This document shows positions 5,885-8,085 of a stretch of 8,085 nt of DNA, piece after piece. Under the pieces are notes generated by a model. That model saw nothing but the letters and a program-made list of their open reading frames with translations, searched no databases and was not told where the DNA came from. Source of the stretch: JAYSFC01 sp041913505. Lineage in GTDB: Bacteria > Pseudomonadota > Gammaproteobacteria > Burkholderiales > Burkholderiaceae_C. Positions within the stretch are counted from its first letter, which is position 1; each line of letters starts with the position of its first letter. The DNA lies in NCBI GenBank assembly GCA_041913505.1, contig JAYSFC010000148.1, positions 1-8,085 of the forward strand, read 5' to 3'. The position numbers and the translations under genes are program-made.

Positions 5885-7861
5885 ATGTCCCTCCTGCCCC
5901 ACCAGCTCGAACTGCTCTCCCCTGCGCGCGACGCCGACATCGGCATCGAGGCCGTGAACCACGGCGCCGATGCCGTCTACATCGGCGGCCCCGCCTTCGG
6001 CGCGCGGGCCACGGCGGGCAACGGCATCCGCGACCTGGAGCGGCTGATTGCCCACGCGCACCGTTTCAACAGCCGTATCTTCGTCACGCTCAACACCATC
6101 CTGCGCGACGACGAACTAGAGGATGCGCGCAAGATGGCCTGGCAGGTGTACGAGGCTGGGGCCGACGCGCTCATCATCCAGGACATGGGCCTGCTGGAGA
6201 TCGACCTGCCGCCCATCCAGCTGCACGCAAGCACGCAGACCGACATCCGCACGCCCGAGAAGGCGCGTTTCCTGCAGGATGCAGGCCTGTCCCAGATCGT
6301 GATTGCGCGCGAGCTGGACCTGCAGCAGATCCAGGCCATCCGCGCTGCCACCGACCCCAACCGCACCACCATTGAATTTTTTGTGCACGGCGCGCTGTGC
6401 GTGGCCTACTCGGGCCAGTGCTTCATCAGCCACGCCCACACAGGCCGCAGCGCCAACCGCGGCGACTGCAACCAGGCCTGCCGCCTGCCCTACGAGGTGC
6501 AGGACGGCCAGGGCCGCATCATCGCGCACGAGAAGCATGTGCTGTCGATGAAGGACAACAACCAGAGCGACAACCTGCGCGCGCTGATCGACGCAGGCGT
6601 GCGCAGTTTCAAGATCGAGGGCCGCTACAAGGACCTGGGCTACGTGAAGAACATCACGGCCCACTACCGCAAGCTGCTGGACGAGATCATCGAGGAAGGC
6701 GAGTTCACGCGTTCCTCGTCGGGCCGCACCACCTTCAGCTTCACGCCCGACCCCGACCAGAACTTCAACCGCGAGTTCACCGACTACTTCGTGAACGGCC
6801 GCCAGGACGACATCGGCGCCTTCGACACGCCCAAGACGCCGGGCCGCGCCATCGGATGGGTCACCCAGATCGGGGGGAACTGGTTCGAGCTGGAGACCAC
6901 CGACAAGGCCACGGTGCTGCACAACGGCGACGGCCTGTGCTACTACGACCTGCAAAAGGAACTGGTGGGCGTGCACATCAACCGCGCCGAATCCGTGAAT
7001 GCGAAGAAAGGCATCTGGCGCGTGTTCCCCAAGGATGCAATCGAAGGTTTCAAGGACTTGCGCAAAGGCCTGGAGATCAACCGCAACCGCGACATGGACT
7101 GGGTGCGCACACTCGACAAAAAATCGAGCGACCGGCGCATCGGCCTCTGGGCCGAGTTCCATGAAACGGCCGACGGGTTTGCGCTGCAGCTCACCGACGA
7201 GGACGGCTTTGTCGGCAACGCCCGCATTGCCCAGGAGCACCAGGGCGCCACCGATGCAGCCAAGTCCGAAGCGACACTGCGCGAGCAGCTGGGCCGCTTC
7301 GGCGCTACCGTTTTCGCGGTCCACGACATCCGACTGAACCTCACGCAACCCTGGTTCGTACCCGCCTCGGCGCTCAACCAGCTGCGCCGCGACGCCGTGG
7401 CCGCGCTGGAGGATGCGCGCGCCAAGGGCTTCGTGCGCCTGCCGCGCGCCACGCCGGTGGCGCCGCCCGCGCCCTTCCCCGAGGACACGCTCACCTACCT
7501 GGCCAACGTCTACAACCACAAGGCACACGACTTCTACGTGAAGCACGGTGTGAAGGTGATAGCCGCCGCCTACGAGAGCAAGGAAGAGGAAGGTGAAGTC
7601 TCGCTGATGATCACCAAGCACTGCGTGCGCTACAGCATGAGTCTGTGCCCCAAGCAGGCCAAGGGCGTGATCGGCGTGAAGGGCACCATCAAGGCCGAGC
7701 CACTGCAGCTCATCAACGGCAAGGAGAAGCTCACGCTGCGCTTCGACTGCAAGCCCTGCGAGATGCACGTGGTGGGCCGCATGAAGAAATCGGTGCTCCA
7801 GCAACACCACAGGGACATGCAGGAAGTGCCCCTGCAGTTCTACCGCACGCGGCCTGCATAA
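5885..7861 (+). CDS. rlhA: 23S rRNA 5-hydroxycytidine C2501 synthase, U32 family
   Basis: The 658-residue product matches Escherichia coli RlhA (YdcP, about 650-670 residues) along its whole length as I recall that sequence, so it is assigned to hydroxylation of C2501 in the peptidyl-transferase region of 23S rRNA. The shorter relatives TrhP, UbiU and UbiV are 300-450 residues. The N-terminal barrel begins LELLSPARDADIG (8-20) and HGADAVYIGG. The U32 signature EFFVHGALCVAYSGQCFIS spans 164-182. Cys172, Cys179, Cys195 and Cys199 match the U32 iron-sulphur ligand pattern. A second set, Cys580, Cys588, Cys622 and Cys625 (CKPC), lies near the C-terminus after the CPKQAKG motif. I chose the ATG at 5885 because RlhA homology begins there; an in-frame ATG at 5864 lies upstream of the predicted promoter. 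Old annotations would call it a peptidase or collagenase, which is unlikely. Confidence 0.93.
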   Translation: MSLLPHQLELLSPARDADIGIEAVNHGADAVYIGGPAFGARATAGNGIRDLERLIAHAHRFNSRIFVTLNTILRDDELEDARKMAWQVYEAGADALIIQDMGLLEIDLPPIQLHASTQTDIRTPEKARFLQDAGLSQIVIARELDLQQIQAIRAATDPNRTTIEFFVHGALCVAYSGQCFISHAHTGRSANRGDCNQACRLPYEVQDGQGRIIAHEKHVLSMKDNNQSDNLRALIDAGVRSFKIEGRYKDLGYVKNITAHYRKLLDEIIEEGEFTRSSSGRTTFSFTPDPDQNFNREFTDYFVNGRQDDIGAFDTPKTPGRAIGWVTQIGGNWFELETTDKATVLHNGDGLCYYDLQKELVGVHINRAESVNAKKGIWRVFPKDAIEGFKDLRKGLEINRNRDMDWVRTLDKKSSDRRIGLWAEFHETADGFALQLTDEDGFVGNARIAQEHQGATDAAKSEATLREQLGRFGATVFAVHDIRLNLTQPWFVPASALNQLRRDAVAALEDARAKGFVRLPRATPVAPPAPFPEDTLTYLANVYNHKAHDFYVKHGVKVIAAAYESKEEEGEVSLMITKHCVRYSMSLCPKQAKGVIGVKGTIKAEPLQLINGKEKLTLRFDCKPCEMHVVGRMKKSVLQQHHRDMQEVPLQFYRTRPA

Positions 7862-7880
7862 GCACATAACCGGCGCTTCG

Positions 7881-7920
7881 CTCTCCTGCCCCACAATGGG
7901 GCAATCACAACACAGGAGAG
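7881..7920 (+). promoter_or_regulatory. Predicted leader hairpin sequestering the metY ribosome binding site
   Basis: CTCTCCTG (7881-7888) is the exact reverse complement of CAGGAGAG (7913-7920), which contains the Shine-Dalgarno AGGAG (7914-7918). Immediately inside, CCCC (7889-7892) can pair with GGGG (7898-7901) around an ACAAT loop, leaving an 11-nt bulge on the 3' side. In RNA this would be a 12-bp interrupted stem hiding the ribosome binding site. No T run follows, so it is not a terminator of rlhA. It requires a transcript that starts upstream of 7881. An alternative is a weak -10 CACAAT at 7892-7897, whose transcript would lack the left arm. Confidence 0.4.
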
Positions 7921-7928
7921 ACCGCCCC

Positions 7929-8085
7929 ATGCGCATCGAAACCCTGGCCGTCCACGCCGGCTATTCGCCCGACCCAACCACCAAGTCCGTGGCCGTGCCC
8001 ATCTACCAGACGGTGGCCTACGCCTTTGATAGCGCCCAGCACGGCGCCGATCTGTTCGACCTGAAGGTGCCGGGCAACATCTACA
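7929..8085 (+). CDS. metY: O-acetylhomoserine sulfhydrylase (MetY type), N-terminal fragment
   Basis: The gene runs off the right edge after 52 codons plus one base. It begins at ATG 7929-7931 with AGGAG 10 nt upstream. The N-terminus MRIETLAVHAGYSPDP, then KSVAVPIYQTVAYAFDSAQHGADLF (residues 19-43) and a VPGNIY block, is the standard beginning of PLP-dependent Cys/Met metabolism enzymes of the O-acetylhomoserine aminocarboxypropyltransferase group. These make homocysteine from O-acetylhomoserine and sulphide in the cytoplasm. The PLP lysine and the rest of the protein lie outside the window, so a cystathionine-type relative cannot be fully excluded, but the DLKVPGNIY segment favours the MetY branch. 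It lies 67 bp after rlhA on the same strand; co-transcription is possible because no terminator is seen between them. Confidence 0.85.
   Translation, partial: MRIETLAVHAGYSPDPTTKSVAVPIYQTVAYAFDSAQHGADLFDLKVPGNIY

Noticed and set aside
7888..7902. GCCCC-ACAAT-GGGGC hairpin as a terminator of rlhA
   Set aside because: The stem is only five pairs and is followed by AATCAC, not a T run; it fits better as part of the metY leader structure.
6116..7936. Long minus-strand open frame of 606 codons opposite rlhA
   Set aside because: The plus-strand frame matches RlhA throughout; the reverse frame is a shadow with no family motif.

Overview
The window looks like ordinary chromosome from a high-GC betaproteobacterium, most likely of the family Comamonadaceae (an Acidovorax-like organism). 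The grounds are the strong G/C preference at third codon positions, the short AT-rich intergenic element carrying TACAAAAACAGGAGC, and the family types of the genes. I see no phage, transposon, integron, CRISPR, rRNA or tRNA sequence.

Layout, left to right. Bases 1-283 (+) are the 3' end of an acyl-CoA dehydrogenase gene. A hairpin terminator (313-352) separates it from the convergent gene at 371-2881 (-), a membrane-anchored or exported penicillin-acylase-family N-terminal-nucleophile hydrolase with its autocleavage serine intact. A gap of about 300 bp with an AT-rich island follows. Then comes a small unrecognised gene (3177-3536, +), whose stop lies three bases from the stop of a convergent gene.

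Bases 3540-5810 (-) hold a compact three-gene run, read right to left: a 78-residue single-span membrane protein, then a TadA tRNA adenosine deaminase fused to a degenerate haloalkane-dehalogenase-like alpha/beta hydrolase, then an LD-carboxypeptidase of peptidoglycan recycling. The gene spacings are 14 nt and a 14-nt overlap, so they are probably co-transcribed and partly translationally coupled.

A 74-bp divergent region (5811-5884) separates this run from a long (+) gene at 5885-7861, a close match to RlhA, the 23S rRNA C2501 hydroxylation enzyme. Its extended -10 promoter sits so close to the ATG that the message may be leaderless. The window ends in the first 52 codons of an O-acetylhomoserine sulfhydrylase (MetY-type) gene, whose Shine-Dalgarno is exactly complementary to an octamer 24 nt upstream.

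Two genes act on translation RNAs (TadA on tRNA wobble A34, RlhA on 23S rRNA) and lie back to back. The rest are unrelated housekeeping or catabolic functions. I do not see a new defence or mobile system. The best leads are the TadA fusion with a catalytically dead hydrolase domain and the possible ribosome-site-sequestering leader before metY.
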